Part shown: one piece after another, positions 37,355-37,603 of the stretch | Numbering within the stretch: the first letter of the stretch is position 1 | Layout: each line of letters begins with the position of its first letter | Origin: Alphaproteobacteria bacterium | GTDB lineage: Bacteria; Pseudomonadota; Alphaproteobacteria; Caulobacterales; Maricaulaceae | Length of the DNA stretch: 37,603 nt | NCBI GenBank assembly: GCA_021776705.1 | Contig: JAJFFL010000155.1 | Location: forward strand, 1 to 37,603 | Direction of reading: 5' to 3' | Position numbers and translations under genes: made by a program | Notes under the pieces: generated by a model | The model's database searches: none | What the model saw: the letters and a program-made list of their open reading frames with translations, nothing else | What the model was told of the DNA's origin: nothing

Positions 37355-37603
37355 ATGATCCGAATTCAACATGCCGTCGCGGCTCTCGCGGCCGGCGCGG
37401 CCCTATCAGCTCCGGCGCTGGCGCAAGACGGCCAGTTCCATGCCGGCGTGGGCTACAATCACATCATGCTGGAAGACGTCGATTTGGGCGCCGCCGTGTT
37501 TCGTGGCGGCTGGGACTTCCACCCGAACTTCGGCATCGAAGCCGAAGGTCAGTTCGGCGTCCTTGACGACGACATCGGCCCGATCGACGTCAGCCTGGAC
37601 TAC
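37355..37603 (+). CDS. Outer-membrane beta-barrel protein, N-terminal part (3' cut by window edge)
   Basis: The 83 visible residues start MIRIQHAVAALAAGAALSAP, a signal peptide cut near ALAQ. Alternating beta-strand sequence typical of small OmpA/OmpX-like barrels follows: GQFHAGVGYNHIML, LGAAVFRGGWDFHPNFGIEA and EGQFGVLDDDIG. The pattern of aromatic strand ends and Gly-rich turns supports a porin-family barrel, but the type cannot be fixed from the N terminus. AGAGG lies 10 bases upstream of ATG 37355. The gene runs off the window. Confidence 0.78.
   Translation, partial: MIRIQHAVAALAAGAALSAPALAQDGQFHAGVGYNHIMLEDVDLGAAVFRGGWDFHPNFGIEAEGQFGVLDDDIGPIDVSLDY

Overview
The window is chromosomal core-genome DNA from a high-GC alphaproteobacterium, most like the Caulobacterales/Maricaulales/Parvularculales group. 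This rests on recognisable gene neighbourhoods: an M23 endopeptidase next to a bactofilin; prfB-mrcA-amiC facing rne; aroQ-accB-accC-aat facing DUF2155/mlaD/NDUFA12; a class II ribonucleotide reductase; and DUF2066-hda-ppk-ppx beside purM-purN, rnd and aspS. I see no tRNA, rRNA, IS element, phage gene or CRISPR array. The exact genus cannot be fixed from the sequence alone.

Layout. 1-2.2 kb: 3' end of a DUF455 ferritin-like gene, then a membrane-anchored LytM endopeptidase overlapping a bactofilin gene, closed by a strong intrinsic terminator. 2.2-7.5 kb (minus strand): amiC, mrcA (PBP1A) and prfB; prfB keeps its autoregulatory +1 programmed frameshift, so its true start lies outside the long reading frame. 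7.5-10.4 kb: a 441-base leader region and rne (RNase E). 10.5-12.7 kb: two exported envelope quality-control proteins, an M48/TPR metalloprotease and a DsbA-family protein. 12.7-13.7 kb (minus): thiS-thiG. 13.8-16.9 kb: aroQ-accB-accC-aat, where aat seems to start at an AUU codon. 16.75-18.3 kb (minus): NDUFA12-like, MlaD and DUF2155 genes; the NDUFA12 protein carries its core domain twice in tandem. 18.4-22.1 kb: nrdJ behind a candidate NrdR box.

22.1-26.1 kb is the unusual part: four consecutive exported pentapeptide-repeat proteins. All have a signal peptide, a CxxC just before the solenoid and a matching Cys-containing C-terminal cap. The second continues into a charged coiled coil of about 240 residues. 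The third and fourth carry histidines spaced exactly 20 residues apart (one solenoid turn), seven in one and six in the other, giving exposed His/Asp and His/Asn ladders. No function is known to me; a periplasmic metal- or surface-binding solenoid family is my inference.

26.2-37.6 kb: aspS (non-discriminating type by one key residue) facing rnd; a tight minus-strand operon DUF2066-hda-ppk-ppx; divergent purM-purN; ndk converging on purN; and the start of an outer-membrane beta-barrel protein cut by the window edge. Much of the window serves envelope building and protection (peptidoglycan synthesis and cutting, bactofilin, lipid transport, disulfide and protease quality control) together with RNA decay and nucleotide supply.
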